Below, in pieces: positions 45,335 through 57,575 of a stretch of DNA of 64,000 nucleotides. Below the pieces are notes generated by a model. The model ran no database searches and was not told the DNA's origin. It was given only the letters and a program-made list of their open reading frames with translations. The position numbers and the translations under genes were made by a program. The stretch is from Ceratothoa steindachneri (taxonomy: Eukaryota > Arthropoda > Malacostraca > Isopoda > Cymothoidae), in assembly GCA_963969495.1 (NCBI GenBank), contig OZ018317.1, positions 30,064,503 through 30,128,502 of the forward strand, given 5' to 3'. Positions within the stretch are counted from its first letter, which is position 1, and each line of letters opens with the position of its first letter.

Positions 45335-46720
45335 ATGACATCCAACCTGTACCTCTGTTTTTTAATTTTTAAGTGATGACCCCTAGTCCTATTACTATCT
45401 TCCAACTCAAATAACTTGCAAAAATCCAACTTATCACTCCCAGAACAGATTTTAAAAAGCTCAATCATATCTCCCCTCACACATCTTCTCTCAAATGAGA
45501 ACATATTTAAGACCCTCAGTCTATCTTCATATTCAAGGTGCTGCAGGGAAGGTATTATTTTTGTTGCTCTCCTTTGTACTGACTCTAGGAGGTTGATGTC
45601 ATGTCTAAAATGTGATGACCATGCTTGTACACAGTACTCTAAATGCGGCCCAACATACGAGTTGTATGTAGAGTTTAAGGATAACCTCTTTACTCTTGTA
45701 GCAAACATTCCTCTTAATGTATCCTAGCACCTTATTTCCTCTATTTTTTGCCTCAATACACTGCTTTGAAAACTTGAGTGACCTATCTACTACTACGCCT
45801 AAGTCCTTCTCATCCTCAACTGAATTCAGCCAATGCCCATCTATTTCATAGCTAAATTAAATTCCCTATTATCCCTTCCCATTTTAAGAACATTGTATTT
45901 TTTAAGGCTAAAAGTCATCTGCCACTTCAGAGCCCAAGTTAATAACTTATTTAAGTCACTCTGCACTTTAAAGATACCCTCAACTTGTTTGACAACAGCT
46001 GCCAATTTAGTCTCATCAGCAAAAATTGACACTTTGCTATTTACAGCCTCCCCAAGATCATTTATATAAACTATGAATAATAAAGGGCCTAGAAAGGATC
46101 CCTGAGGTACGCCACTAATAACGTCCCTCCAGTATGACCCCACCCCATTCAGCACAACTCTGTTTCCTGTCTTTCAGCCATTCAGTTATCCAATTCCAAA
46201 CTTTACCACATATCCCATGCACTTTTAATTTGTGAATTAGTCTCCTATGCGGAACCTTATCAAAAGCTTTGCTAATATCTAAGTAAATTACATCAACATT
46301 TTCTCCCTTAACTAATTGTCTAGTAATATAATCCATAAAATCCAATAAAATTGTTAAACACGATTTACTTCTTCTAAACACATGCTGAGCATCATTTATT
46401 AACCTACCACACTCTAGATGATCAGAAATTCCCTTCTTAACTATCTTCTCAAGAATTTTACAAACTATAGAAGTTAAGCTTACCAGCCTAAGGTTATTCG
46501 GGTCCTTTTTACTTCCCTTTTTAAAAATCGGCACTACATTCGCTAATTTCCAATCATTAGTTAGTTTCCAAACTCTAGTGATCTCGTATAAATATTCTCA
46601 AGAGCTACTGCAATACTATCTACACCTGCTTTGAGTAACCTAGAATAAATGTTGTCTGGGCCAGATGACTTAATAGTATTTAACTCCAAAATAAATCCTT
46701 TAATTATTTCCCTGTTTACA
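45335..46720 (-). pseudogene. CR1-like LINE reverse transcriptase
   Basis: On the minus strand, from about 46700: IKSSGPDNIYSRLLKAGVDS, PIFKKGSKKDPNNLR and LVSLTSIVCKILEKIVKKG, and motif A VIYLDISKAFDKVPH (Asp intact). Then GVPQGSFLGPLLF, and the catalytic block SIFADETKLAAV, where FADD has become FADE. The C-terminal region reads YVGPHLEYCVQAWS, LLESVQRRATKII and YEDRLRVLNM, typical of CR1-type elements. The endonuclease is absent (5' truncation), and a frameshift lies near 46120-46160. Confidence 0.88.
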
Positions 46721-46734
46721 TGTGCTGTGCATCG

Positions 46735-46862
46735 AGACAATCACGTTTCAATGACCAGCAGTAATCCGCCATCATGCTGACATTCCATTTGCCCTAGTAT
46801 CGAGTTTCCATGGTGCAAATATCCTGATGGAAACGCTCTCCTTGTTCCTTACTGTTCACGAA
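46735..46862 (-). pseudogene. Fragment of a widespread arthropod repeat-associated ORF (FHQDI motif)
   Basis: The minus strand encodes NSKEQGERFHQDICTMETRY, a stop, then GKWNVSMMADYCWSLKRDC. I recall the pattern GERFHQDI...ERYQGxW...MMADYCWxLxRD from many uncharacterised repetitive ORFs in arthropod genomes; function unknown to me. Only about 42 residues remain, wedged between the CR1-like RT and PLE-1. Confidence 0.55.
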
Positions 46863-48103
46863 CGTGCCTATCGATCGGACTATCGACATCATTATAAAAA
46901 ACGTGTACCACCATCCTACAATGTCTCCTCCAAATCTTGAACAAAACATCTTAAGGAGCATGTTACGTTCATGCACATCAGAGGCGCCGTTCAGGACACC
47001 GGACGGTGATCTATACACGCAAGTGGATGGAGTGGCTATGGGGTCACCCTTAAGGCCGACCTTCGCCAACTATTACATGAGTCAACTCGAGGACTATTGG
47101 ACATCATGGAAAATAAGCCACACACATATTGCCGATACGTAGATGACATCTACATCAACGTCCAAAACGAAGAACATCTCGTTAACATCAAGCAACATTT
47201 TGAGGAGAACTCCGTGCTAAAATTCACTTATCAATTGAGCACGGGCAATAAGCTCCCTTTCTTGGATGTTGAGGTTCATAAAATCAATGGCAACTACATC
47301 ACTAAAGTACATAGGAAAAGTACGGACATGGGAAGATGCCTCAGTGCAGAGAGTGAATGCCCTGAAAGGTACAAAATGAGCGTAATCGGCTCATACATCC
47401 GCCGAGCTTATAAATGCTGCTCTACGTGGGAACTTTTCCACTAAGAGATTGCAGGAGTAAAGCAATACACGTGAATAATGGTTTCTCAAACAGCATGATT
47501 GACAAACAACTCCAATCATTTTTAAATAATCATTACAAACATGCACATAAAACTGAAAGTAATCATGGAGAAGTCAATAACACCAAAGTGTATTACAGAA
47601 ACCAGATGTCCACGGCCTATAAAATAGATGCAAAAAACATCAAGGAGATTATTAACCGTAATATCAAGGTTAAAAATCAAACGGATAAAATCCAACTCAT
47701 CATCTATTATAAAACAACAAAAGCCAGCAATCTTCTGATGAAAAATAACATCTGCCCAAACTCCTCGAATCTCAAGTCAACCAACATAGTTTACGAATTC
47801 ATCTGCCCCAATAAAGACTGTAAGCTTTATAAAAACTCTAAATATATTGACATGACAACTACCACACTTTCGAGACAGTTAACTTTGCATCTACAAAGCG
47901 TAGGGCCGAAGAACCATATGGAGAGTGTACATAATATTACCATTAACCTAACAAGAGATATGCTCGTTGATAACACCATTATTGAAAGAAAAGAGGTTAA
48001 TAAAGCGAGGTTTAACATCTTAGAAGCCATATTAATAATTGAAGATAAGCCGGCCATCAACAGTCAAGCGACAATCTGGAATCGCACATTAAAACTATTT
48101 TAA
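46860..48103 (+). pseudogene. PLE-1: Penelope-like element RT with GIY-YIG endonuclease, 5'-truncated
   Basis: Penelope-like reverse transcriptase in three frames. It starts within FTNVPIDRTIDIIIKNV (about 46856), then VDGVAMGSPLRPTFANYYM (47026-47080), the catalytic CRYVDDIYINV (about 47130-47160, both Asp intact), KLPFLDVEVH and SECPERYKMSVIGSYIRRA. The last frame (47414-48103, 229 codons) ends in the GIY-YIG nuclease: IVYEFICPNKDC, then SKYIDMTTTTLSRQLTLHL. PLE nucleases normally have YIG and a catalytic Arg in the RLxxH block; here they read YID and QL, so the nuclease looks dead. The N-terminal half of RT is lost. Confidence 0.9.
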
Positions 48104-48493
48104 AAATTCCAAGCGCAGGAGTGGCTCATTTCCTCTAACGTTACGTTTAACCAAGGCGGAATAATACCCTTTAAAAATCGTTGGTCTAAACATCCCAGCG
48201 GACAAAAGGGATAAAGTGACCAGAAAGAGGCAATTTCCAAGCTCGAGACAATGCTCAGAGGAGCAGTTGGCACCGTGGTTCACATAAAAGAGCACACTGA
48301 ACAAACAAATACACACACTATATATTAACAGATACACTCACAAACGTATGAATGTGTTGAATGAAAACTATATAAACGTATATTTCATTATAAATAGAAA
48401 AAAAAATGTATATAGTAGAATTAGATTCTCGAATAACTACATATAGTATTACTTTAAAAAAAATTATATCTTTTAAAGTAAGTATAATATTAA

Positions 48494-48495
<2 letters not shown>

Positions 48496-48567
<72 letters not shown>
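48496..48567. repeat. (TA)n microsatellite, 72 bp
   Basis: Perfect array about 390 bp downstream of the PLE-1 stop codon. The intervening 48104-48495 may be PLE-1 3' UTR. The following 48570-49270 shows no feature. Confidence 0.97.
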
Positions 48568-48570
<3 letters not shown>

Positions 48571-49272
48571 AGAAGTAAAGTAAAGTAGAAAAGGTGTGGA
48601 AGGTGACATAGAATAGATCGCCAAGCCCCTCTCCCTCCCCCTCCGGTCATCCTAAAATGCCCAGAGGGGAGGGTACTAGGCCCTCTCAGTCTCCCCTCTC
48701 CCTCCAGAGTCCTGTTGGACTTCTGGATAAGAGACAGGGAGATGAAGAGGAAAGGGAAAGGGGGATAGCAAAGTTTGAAGTAGTGTGGAAGATTAAAAGG
48801 AGACCAAGGTGGTCGGTGGACCTACAGCTTTAGGTGGAATCCGAACCACGGTATGTACTATATCCTGTCTATTCATTCAATCTCTAGTGCCCCTGTCCCA
48901 CGTATGCTGTGTTAAGCCGAGTGTGAAGGATAAAAGAAAATGTAGATGGAAAAGAAGGAAGTAGAAGATGTGCAGTTGAATGCAAATTATACGGGGAGGT
49001 CACGTTAATTTCTGACATTTAGAAATGTTATAGTTTAGAATTCAAATGAATAGAAATAGTTGGCCTGAGTATCAGGTTTATCCTTTGTGTTTGTTTTATG
49101 TCATGTTTTTAAATCAGTGTTATTGTTGCTGTGATGTGGCGTTCAAACCGTTGTTTTAGTTGTTTTCCTTCACTGGTATAAAGTTTTCTCCTTTCTATTT
49201 TATTATACCTGTTTCTTGTTTATCCTTTTATGTTTCTTTTTATTATTTCTAGCTTTTTCTAACTTTGTTTAC

Positions 49273-51345
49273 TTACTCCCTCTGTTTGTTCTCATCATGT
49301 GAACACTTCGTCCTCTTCTTCGTAGATCTTTGAAGTATAGGTGGGGAAGTCTCTACGTGCTCCCCCTTCTTACTCTGGATGATCATGGCCATTACTTCCT
49401 CTCCTATCTCGCGTTGCGTGGTTTGGATGAGTTTCTTGGCCCTTTTCTCTATAATCTTGTTGATTGGCTGGATTCTTGCTTCGCGATGCAAATCTTGCTG
49501 TCTTCTTCTGTCTATTCTTCTTTTGTTCGTGATTATCAAAACTGCCTTGTTCTGTATTCGTTGCAGTGCGATAACATTACTTTTTGAAATTGTATACAAT
49601 GGTATGACCAGGTATAGCATTGTTGACTGGATTAAGGCTTGATAAATTTTCTTCTTTGAAGTGCTCTGAAACTAAATAGTAGCCCGAGTCTCTTTCTTCC
49701 TTTTTCTACCCTTTCTTTTCGCATGCTTGGTGTATCCTCTTTTCGTAATCGTCAATCCTAGCACTGTAGCTTCGTTTGTGTATTCGTATCTGTTTCCTTC
49801 GATCACAATGTTGCTGAGTCTCCTCCTGTGTATTAGTACGATTTTAAATTTATTCCTGTTGGTGCTGATCTTCCACTGTTTTTCATAAGCGTTGATCCGT
49901 CGTATTTCTTCTGCTGTCAGTCTTGCTTGCATATCAGGGTTCCTCTAAGGGCAGACGATAATCTGTGTGATCTCATCTGTGAACTGTATATTTAGGCACC
50001 CGTATGTAGCTGGCGGAGGAATGCCAGAGGTATATACAGAGTATAATGTTGGACTCAGACATCCTCCTTGCGGAAGGCCAGCCTCCATCTTGAATTTATC
50101 TCCATGGTAGTTTCTCATTTTGATAAATGCGTTTCGTTCGGTTATGTAATTGCAAAGTAGTCTTTCCATCTTGTTCTCTAGGCGTAACTGCAATATCTTA
50201 TATTGCATTCCTTTCGTCCATACTTTGTCAAAAGCTTTGGACACATCCCTGCAGAGTATATCAACGCTAGCCTTTTCTCTTTTTGCTTTAACTATTTTTT
50301 TTTGTTATGACCGCGAGGGCCATCTCCGTGCTTCTTTTCTTTCTGAAGCCAAATTGAAACTTATTTAGAAGCTCATTAGCTTCCAGGTGCTCATTTAGGC
50401 GAGTGTTCATAATTTTCTCGAACATCTTCCTGATGAATTCGAGTAGAGATATAGGTCTGTAATACTCCACTCGTGGTAGGTATGAAGATCGTCTTGGCCA
50501 CTTTAAGTTCTTTCGGGAAGTAGCCGGTGTTAAGGCTGGCATTAAATACCCAAGTAATTCCCTGCAGTATTTTTTTCAGTCGCTTGTTCGTAGTGCCTCC
50601 TAGTGAGCTCTGATCTAATGGTGCCTTCTGCTTAAACTGAGCGATTGTGTTTTTCAATTCTTTGACGGTAATTCTTGCGTCATTACCGTCCAAGGTGTCT
50701 CTTGCTGCATCTACATTTCTGTGTTGTGTTGTGGCGTTCACTTCTAGTTCGCTTCTAGTTCGAGTTGTCTTGTGATGTTTCGTTCGAAGTCCCTGTCGAA
50801 GTCTTGATTGTCATCTTCACTAATGTTAAAAATGTTATTCCAGCGTCTTTTGCGTCAATATCTTCCATCTTATTGTCTTGATTATCCTTCAGGGTCATCT
50901 TCTTGTCCCCTGATTTTCCTTTCATTTGTTTTATTGTTTTCCAAAATTCTCTTGCGGGTGCGTCATCGTCAATCTTCTGGATTGTTTCATTCCAGTGCTG
51001 ATTTTGTTTTTCTATTATTTCCGTATTAAGAATCCTCTTTATCCTCTTCATTGCGTTGAGTAGCTCCCTCGTTGGTCCGTTTCTCCTTATGTTGTCTGAA
51101 GTTTTCCTTAGTCGTCGATGGTCTCTTATCATCCCTGGAGACCAGGTAAAGTTCTTAATCGTCGAGTAGCTGTTTTTTGGGGATGGCTTTTTCTATCTGC
51201 CTTTTTTTTATCAAATTCCTAATAGTTTCTAGTTTTTCGTCTATCTCCTCTTGCGATGCGCCGTTAGTTCTTTCGGCTGATACATGCTTAATTCTCTCTT
51301 GTATGTCTCCCAGTCTGCTCTATGAAAGGCTTTTGTTACTTCAAA
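49273..51345 (-). pseudogene. Jockey-like LINE, linker and reverse transcriptase
   Basis: Read on the minus strand from 51345: linker AFHRADWETYKRELSMYQP and MKRIKRILNTEIIEKQNQHW with REFWKTIKQMKG; RT start VKELKNTIAQFKQKAPL; fingers YYRPISLLEFIRKMFEKIM; FGFRKKRSTEMALAV; motif A MSKAFDKVWTKGM. Motif B region is GLPQGGCLSPTLY. The catalytic block reads IQFTDEITQII, where family members have FADDIT, so the second Asp is Glu and Ala is Thr. Then VLGLTITKRG and the C-terminal IQNKAVLIITN. Four or more frameshifts. Endonuclease and 3' end are missing. Confidence 0.87.
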
Positions 51346-51652
51346 AAAAAGTTGCAAAACAAGTATAAAAGTTGAGCTTGAATGCATCAAAACACAAAAT
51401 AAGGTTCGCACAAAAACACTAGTCACAGGATTGAAGGTCATAACAAAAGAAAAAGAAATCTAAATAAATGAAAAGCGTAGCCCTCACTACCCTACAAACT
51501 CTCTTCACCCACAATCTATCATCTCATCTTCCATACCAATTTTCTTTTCTTAACTATTATTCATCATTCATTCATTCTTTCACTTTAATTTCTGCCAGAT
51601 CCTCACTCCACTCATTACATCGGTAAAGGAGGCAAAAACATTTCAAAACGCT

Positions 51653-51685
51653 CCGAAGATGATCGAATAAGATCGAAAGCTTAGC
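51653..51685 (+). ncRNA. Hammerhead-like core motif H1
   Basis: CCGAAGA, an extra T, the stem GATC/GATC with loop GAATAA, then GAAA. Compared with the hammerhead core CUGANGA-stem II-GAAA, only U4 is changed (to C). Flanking GCT and AGC could form a minimal outer stem. Lies about 200 bp before the (TA)n array at 51881. No PLE coding sequence is adjacent. Confidence 0.4.
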
Positions 51686-51878
51686 AATTTAGTTTGGCTT
51701 TTACCAAACACAGTCACTTAAAAAAGAGATGAATATTGGACAAGTAATCCACCATCTACAAGTTGCAATAAAAAATATAGTTAGAAGAAGAGAAAGTTGC
51801 CAAAGGAAATTAATTAAGGAAAAATACACAATGGTCTTCAATAAAATTTGCATTCAAGAAAGACTGCTACCCAACTAC

Positions 51879-51880
<2 letters not shown>

Positions 51881-51955
<75 letters not shown>
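51881..51955. repeat. (TA)n microsatellite, 75 bp
   Basis: Perfect array, followed by 730 bp of AT-rich sequence without features. Confidence 0.97.
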
Positions 51956-51957
<2 letters not shown>

Positions 51958-52684
51958 CTCAGCTTGTAATTCATGTCAGCCTATTTATTGGGTATTATTA
52001 GTATTAATGATATAATAATAACACGTTCATAAACCCTCCTCATCGGCCGATTCACGCTAGATTGATGTCACATATAATAATCATCGTCTCACAGATTCAC
52101 CTGACACACATAGGTAATAGTAAATTACCACCTCCTCCATCACCTACTATAAGGTTACTTCTTATATTTACATATCTTAGATAATTACTGTTTAGCTGTA
52201 TAGTGAAAAATGGTTTATTAATAAGTAAATGAAGTATAATTAACAGAAATTGTGTAATTTGATGAAATTTAATATTTGAATGGAAAATTGATTAATTTAA
52301 ACAGAAAGTTAGATTTTCATATTTAATGAAGCTTTTGATTAATAAGAATATATAATTTAATTATAAAAATATCCATTGTCATCTAGAAGGTGTAACTCAA
52401 TGAAAAGTACTTAATTTGGTCAGCAAAGTAGGTAGGTGGTGTAGATCAAGATTTTTACATGTCTCCAGAGCGAGGTGGCATTGCAAAGAACTTGGGTCTA
52501 ATTTTAGTAACATTTATCACCGTCGGTCATAATTTAATACCTCAATGCTTTCACTTTTGTTTTTTATTTAATCGCTTGTAAACAAATCTGACATTAAATA
52601 GGCCATTGATCTTCTTTGGCCTATTTTTTTACAGAGAGTATCACTAACTACATTATTCCCAGCTTGCTGGTTCGAGTTTTCTTT

Positions 52685-52888
<204 letters not shown>

Positions 52889-52924
52889 GATAGTGAAACC
52901 ACTGTATAGGAGCCAAAAGTTTAA

Positions 52925-52976
52925 TTTACGAGCCTAGTTTCGGTATGTAGTTTATCATACCCTCTTCAGTCGTAAA
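52925..52976 (-). ncRNA. Hammerhead-like RNA motif H2, best copy
   Basis: On the minus strand: TTTACGA (outer stem, plus 52970-52976), CTGAAGA (52963-52969), an extra G, stem II GGTATG/CATACC (52956-52961 and 52942-52947) with an 8-nt loop, GAAA (52938-52941), six bases CTAGGC, then TCGTAAA (52925-52931), which pairs perfectly with the first block. All seven bases of the CUGANGA box fit the hammerhead consensus. Stem III is very short and the A15.1-U16.1 pair is not clear, so catalysis is uncertain. Lies 38 bp from the 198-bp (AT)n array. Confidence 0.5.
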
Positions 52977-54740
52977 CTGAGAATGCGATTGTTACAAAAG
53001 TCTATAAATAGCGTACAGATCAGAAAAAAAAGAAGGAAAAAACACAAAGAAATTTATCACTTGAAGAACAGAAGGGCGTAGGAGAAAACACTTGGGCAAA
53101 CGAGTGAATTTGAATGAATAAATCTCATTGGAACATAATAATAATAATAAATTATAAAGATAGGCTTAATTAAGAGAGAATAACATATTGAGATCTTTGG
53201 TTTCAAACCATTGTTAAATATATTCCATTCACTTGCATTTAATGCAACCCGTTTCCGTAAATTCAAAGCGAGACCCCACATCAAATCAAAAGTCTTAGAA
53301 ACCATTTCGATATTTATTTTTCATGCAATCAGCTATTCAGGAAGGAAATATTAACATAGCCCTTCCCATATTTCACTGAGTGAATAGAAAGGAAATTTTA
53401 ATTCCTGGGTCCCGCCCACTGACAACCAATTGATTGGTCAGCAGGGAATTTAGCGACCTAAGGGTGGCAAACCAATTGTCTATGAGTAACTCCCCGCCAT
53501 TGTACTATACCAATTACGGTGATTCTCGCATCATTTTTCAGTTGTATACTGTTCATTTTAACATTTTAACCGGACTATATAGTACCTGAATGAAAAGGGA
53601 GGTCAGGTTATACCTGTTTGAGTGGTTATCAGTCTACGGGGTAAATAATTAAGTCGCTACCATCCTTGATGCAGTTTGAAGTTTAAAATCGTTTCATTGA
53701 GCGGAGATTCCACTCCTACTAATAGGTTTAATGTTCTTTAAAGTGTATATTATTTTTGCTTGATTCCAGTTATTGTTTGGTTTCTTACAAGTGATCGAAA
53801 ATTGCATATATTGTATTTTGTGTCCTAATATTACATTTATGCTCCTTTAAACGTTTTTTTTTTTTTAAACCTCTTCTTCTTTGGGTGATATACGCTTTAT
53901 TACATCGCAGATCAAACACGGGACTTCATATACTGCTTGGCTTTCCGTGGATCTTAAGCTAAATATTACGTTAAATTCTGTTTTCAAAGCATATTTATGT
54001 CTCGTAAGTCAGGGTTGTACGGGAACACTATTTGGGGGGTTGTTGTGTTGTTATTTTGGAGATAGTTTGCGATCAAATGAGCATTCTTTCCTTAGAATAT
54101 TTGTCTGGCGCTGGGATAGGCTTACTTAAAGACGGGTTCCGGGTACGATAACTTTGAAGATATGCTTTTTTATATCATCTATTTCTTCACTGATGAAGGG
54201 AGGGCTGCAAAGTGGTAAGGCTCTGAGAAAGATGCAGATCACCCTTTTTTTATCATTGGTTAAAATAAAAATGAATATATAAATTGGAATGGGTTGGTTT
54301 GCAGTAAACTGAAAAGTCCAAAGAATTAGAAGTAGTATTTTTATGAATTAGTAAGGTCAGGAATGGAAGTATATAGTTTTATTCCCACTCATATTTGGAT
54401 GCTATTAATCTATGTAAAGTGTTTAACTTAGCATCGTAATTACACTCGGATGGCTAAAGGGAAAACAGTGGACTAAAGTTCTGTTTCAAAATATTGCATA
54501 AATATGCAACATAATATCATAGATAATGAACTCCCGATTGAAAAGCCATATTTTGAGCGGTAGAAACCCATTCACACCAGAAGAAATCATTTATTAGACG
54601 TACATACTTCGATTAATTCAATGAAACTATCTTTATCAATGGGGAGATTTCAGTTAAGGCTAGATATTTTTTTTTTAAGAAAGGATACATTAGATAAAAA
54701 AGGAGTGAAAAGTCAAGTGATAATTTATAGTTTAGAAAGG
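52977..54740. other. No recognised feature
   Basis: AT-rich sequence; no coding blocks or terminal repeats that I can support. Confidence 0.5.
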
Positions 54741-55712
54741 TGGGCATTCCGCAATTTAAGTCCGCCAATCGCTTTTCCGCTAATAACGGACTAACAAAAC
54801 AATTGCAGAATAGCCTAAGCGGAAAATTTGAAAAAAATAGCGGATTCGCAGTTAGCGGAATGCCAAAATTATAGCCTGGTAATGCAAACCTTAAAAAACA
54901 GCCAACAATGAAATTTCTGGGAAATTCAAGAATATTCTTGAAGGTGTAGATAAACTTCTAGATTAGGGTGGCCAGACGTCCCGGATTTCACTTCCAGAAA
55001 TATAGCCAACCTATTCTAGATCTGTCTGATGCACAGCTGGTCTGCGCAGCACGAAGGCGGCAGGCTGTCCAGGCTGCGTGGGCGGGAATATTCTAGAACT
55101 GTCTGTTGCGCACCCGGCCTGTCCCGGCAGCCTGCATGGGAGGCAGTTTACATTAACTCGCCGAATCTTAAAGACGCATTCCTTACAGTATTTGATTTAT
55201 TTTCACAGGGATTTACATTTTAAAATGGAATGATTTTTGACGCCGTCGCCAGAGTGAGGAGTAGGTGACCTCCAGGCCAGCTTGGGTTCCGAGGAGCTCA
55301 GGGCCAAGATATGATCCCTGATTGATGACAACTTTGAGAAGATGGTGTTTGTCAATGGAAATATGCACCTCTTGAAGAGGAAGTGGCTGTGCCGTAAGGA
55401 AAGGAGGAGGAGGATCACGACAACAATGACTAATGACTGTAATGAGGATTCTGTATTTTGTTGTTTTAAAAGTTCTGTTATATATATGAATATATAAAAT
55501 AAATAAATATATAAATTGTAAGGTAATTTTATTGGAATTTGTTTTTAACTACGAGTACCAATAAAAGGTTAGCGGACTGTTTGGTACTTTATTAGTGGAC
55601 TAAAGAAAATTATTAGCATTAGTGTATTTGCGATAGTGGACCGGCGAAGGCGAAAAATTTGCGGATTAGCGATTAGCAGAATTGCGGACTAACAAAAGAT
55701 TAGCGGGTGCCC
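54741..55712 (+). mobile_element. hAT-type element, decayed, with subterminal repeats
   Basis: The ends GGTGGGCATTCCGC (54741) and, reverse-complemented, GGTGGGCACCCGC (ending about 55712) are inverted. Both ends repeat variants of TTAGCGGA and GCGGACTAAC. The interior at about 55300-55435 encodes RAK-stop-SLIDDNFEKMVFVNGNMHLL, the C-terminal hAT block also seen in the element at 39053. A GC-rich segment starting AGGGTGGCCAGACGTCCCGG (54965-55150) looks like a separate insertion with a hAT-like end. No clean 8-bp TSD; GTTTAGAA and GTTTGATA flank it imperfectly. Confidence 0.7.
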
Positions 55713-56459
55713 ACCAATGATGGTTTGATACGTTATAAGATTTGATTTTATGCATAAAGTAAGCGGTATTTAAAAAATGCAGATCCGAGATGGTGCCGAG
55801 TATATATGATAACCATTTTGTTAATTTGTAAGTAGGAAATTCACTGCGGGGATAATTGGGCATAGAGGGTATTGGGTTTTGTGAACACCATACCAAATGG
55901 GTGTTTTTTTTTAGTTCGGGTAGCTGACTAAATACTGATTTCACTTTTGTGTTGATTTCTCGCCACTTTGATTGAATTATAGGGGATATGAAGTTAGTTT
56001 TTCGTAGGTTGTTTTTTCAATGTGTATATTTTTCAATTTGGATAAATAGTCAGATTTATTCATTAATACCATTTGGTTGGTTTTATCTGACGTTTTAATC
56101 ACTATTTGTTTGTTACTTATAAGTTAGTGAAGGGCGCATGTTAGTCCGCTAGGTAAAATCGGACATTACTATCAAAAAGGAGGAAATTAAGTACCCAATT
56201 ATTAAAACTAAATTTTTAGATTTTTTTTTGTTACAGTTTACTAAGTTGGTTGTCTTCTCGATATTATTGAATGAGAGCCCGTATTATAATACTATTTCCT
56301 CATCGAAATTATGGGATTATTGTAAGAAATGTAGCACATTTTATCGTAGTTTAATTTTTTAAGCCAGAGAATTAATATAAATTTTATTTTCTTTATTTAT
56401 TAATTTCACCTTTACTTGGTTTACAAAGCGTAAACTATTTCCTAGTACTTATGCTTTCA

Positions 56460-57575
56460 TTTGGAGGTTTCTTCTAGCTTCAATTAATTAATGGAAAGTC
56501 ATTCCATTGAATTATTTTCACGACCTTAATGATGATTTATTGTGTTGGATCGTTTCATTTCCTTTTAATTAGTGGCAATTTGTTTTGGCTCGCCTTTGTG
56601 ACGTTAGAATTAATATTAATTTATCGTAATGATTTATTGTGATGGCCTTTTCTTTATTGGTATTTATAGCCTTGGCCTGTTTTCGTGAAATTTTAATTAT
56701 TTACAGTTTATCGCGTTGATTTGTTTTCATGGCTTTTTAAATACTGGTAACTTTTCGTGCTGAATTTTATTGTGGCCTCTTGATTAATAGTAATCTATCA
56801 TGTTTGTTTTTTTCTTAGCTTTACCTTAAAAGCTTATCGTGTTCTTTTAATTAGAGCTTATTTATCATGTTACCTCATTTCGTAACTTTATAATTATTGA
56901 TCATAATTAGACGCAATGGTTGGTTTTCATGGCCATTTAATAATTATCGGCATTTCATACTGTGGGCTGGTTTTCGTCGAGTTTACAATTAGTGAAAATT
57001 TATTGCGTTGTTTTAGTTCTTAATTATTTATCTTGTTGGCTTTTCGTTTCCTCGCAACCACGGGTCATTAATTATTGCGTTGGTTTGTTTTCGTGTCCTT
57101 TTAATTAATGGCGATATATCGCGTTATCTTGCTTGATAGCTTTTAATTAGTGGTAATTTATTTTTCTACATTGTTTCTTTGCCTTTGAAATTATTGATAA
57201 CTTATTAGATTGGTTGGTTTTCATGATCGTTTAATTAATGGTAATTTATTTTGCTACCTTGTTTTCGTGGCCTTACGTGAAGATAAAATAATGCAATAAG
57301 TTATCAATAGTTATTGATAAATTATTGCATTGGTTGTTTTCTTGGTTTGTAATTAATGGTAATTTATCGTATTTTGTTCTTGACTTTTAATTAGTAGTTA
57401 CTTATCGGTTTAGCTGGTTTTAGAAGCCTTTTAATTAGCAGCACTCAATCGTGTTGGCTTGTTTTTGCAATTTATTAATACGAGTATAATACCAATTTAT
57501 CGTGACGTTCAATTACTAGTTTCTTTTCGGTTTTTTAAATAAGTGTAAATTTATCTGTTGACTTGTTTTTGTGGA
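56460..57575. repeat. Degenerate minisatellite, about 44-bp unit
   Basis: Roughly 24 diverged units. A typical unit reads TTGGTTTGTTTTCGTGGCC, then TTTTAATTAGTGGTAATTT, then ATCGTG. Clear units start near 56670, 56715, 57072, 57207, 57328 and 57431. Unit length varies (about 28-75) through insertions and losses. One unit near 57270-57325 contains a local inverted repeat (TAAGTTATCAATAG/TATTGATAA). No coding potential. Confidence 0.8.
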
